A stretch of DNA of 6,665 bases from Pseudomonadota bacterium (GTDB taxonomy: Bacteria > Pseudomonadota > Alphaproteobacteria > UBA9219 > RGZA01): NCBI GenBank assembly GCA_016195205.1, contig JACQAB010000179.1:1-6665 (forward strand). The letters are read 5' to 3'. The notes beneath the pieces were generated by a model. It ran no database searches, had not been told where the DNA came from, and was given only the letters and a program-made list of their open reading frames with translations. Positions 6,446-6,665 of the stretch are shown here, piece by piece. The first letter of the stretch is position 1, and the number at the start of each line of letters is the position of its first letter. The translations under genes and the position numbers were made by a program.

Positions 6446-6450
6446 TTTAT

Positions 6451-6583
6451 TTGTCATCACGGGCGAAAGGCGAGTGTAACGAGCCTTAAGACCCGGGATC
6501 CCATTTGGTTTTTTGTTTAATAAAATGGGATCCCGGCTCGCGCTCCCTCCGCTTGCGCGGAAGTCGCTTGGCCGGGATGACAA
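6451..6583. repeat. Imperfect palindromic repeat element, about 133 bp
   Basis: The outer ends TTGTCATC (6451-6458) and GATGACAA (6576-6583) are exact inverse complements, continued by CGG/CCG after one mismatch. Inside, CCGGGATCCCATTT (6493-6506) and AAATGGGATCCCGG (6523-6536) form a perfect 14-bp stem with a 16-base AT-rich loop, flanked by CGAG/CTCG (6480-6483 and 6537-6540). A side hairpin TCCGC-ttgc-GCGGA lies at 6548-6561. The ends (TTGTCATC..CGG to CCGGGATGACAA) resemble dispersed palindromic units seen in many alphaproteobacterial genomes. I cannot show other copies from this window. It is not a terminator, since no T run follows the inner stem on either strand. The open frame of 77 codons across it on the minus strand is not protein-like. 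Confidence 0.7.
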
Positions 6584-6602
6584 GAATTTTTTGATGGGTT
6601 TC

Positions 6603-6665
6603 TTAATCCACCACCCGCTCAAGGAAGTGCCGCCCGGCGCGGTCTTCTATCTCCACAATCCAGAT
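6603..6665 (-). CDS. C-terminal fragment of an unidentified minus-strand protein
   Basis: Reading the minus strand from the right edge gives 20 open codons, IWIVEIEDRAGRHFLERVVD, then TAA at 6605-6603. I do not recognise the family. Third codon positions are 15 of 20 G or C, as expected for coding DNA here, and the frame closes just before the palindromic repeat, a usual place for such elements. It would be convergent with amtB. The opposite strand is also open from an ATG at 6594 (24 codons, 17 of 24 G/C at third positions), but that start has no good ribosome site, so the minus reading is preferred with modest confidence. Confidence 0.35.
   Translation of the reverse strand: MWIVEIEDRAGRHFLERVVD

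Noticed and set aside
6389..6622. 77-codon minus-strand open frame across the terminator and palindromic repeat
   Set aside because: It spans the amtB terminator, the whole palindrome and the opposite end of amtB. Its translation is that of repeat DNA (PSDFRASGGSASRDP), not a protein family.

Overview
The window looks like a piece of an alphaproteobacterial chromosome. The evidence is the dnaB-alr adjacency, a DnaB whose C-terminal domain carries an insert of the alphaproteobacterial type, a GC-rich core (about 67% G+C in one 60-base sample inside mlaF), and a BrnT/BrnA toxin-antitoxin pair. I cannot name the genus from sequence alone.

Minus strand, read right to left: dnaB (replicative helicase, start 4842), alr (alanine racemase), mlaE and mlaF (permease and ATPase of an MCE/Mla-type lipid transporter), then brnT and brnA. 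The first four are packed tightly. alr lies against or overlaps the end of dnaB depending on its start codon, the alr and mlaE reading frames overlap by 32 bases, and mlaE and mlaF share one base in TAATG. They look like one transcription unit joining chromosome replication, D-alanine supply for peptidoglycan, and outer-membrane lipid asymmetry. brnTA follows mlaF by only 22 bases, has clearly lower G+C (44% over 301-480) and looks like an acquired module. brnA runs off the left edge and lacks only its last few residues.

Plus strand: amtB, an ammonium channel precursor with a signal peptide, is divergent from dnaB and ends at a strong rho-independent terminator. No glnK is next to it. The dnaB-amtB intergenic region (4843-5051) contains a perfect DnaA box (TTATCCACA), a weak sigma70-like promoter candidate for amtB, and a small inverted repeat.

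Right end: between amtB and the window edge is an imperfect palindromic element of about 133 bp (6451-6583) with a perfect 14-bp inner stem, like the dispersed palindromic repeats of many alphaproteobacteria. The last 63 bases probably hold the C-terminus of a further minus-strand gene.

Most of the window is housekeeping. I see no convincing undescribed multi-gene system. The points most worth checking are the DnaA box in front of dnaB, the palindromic element, and the way the toxin-antitoxin module sits at the end of the dnaB-alr-mlaEF cluster with a palindrome over its start codon.
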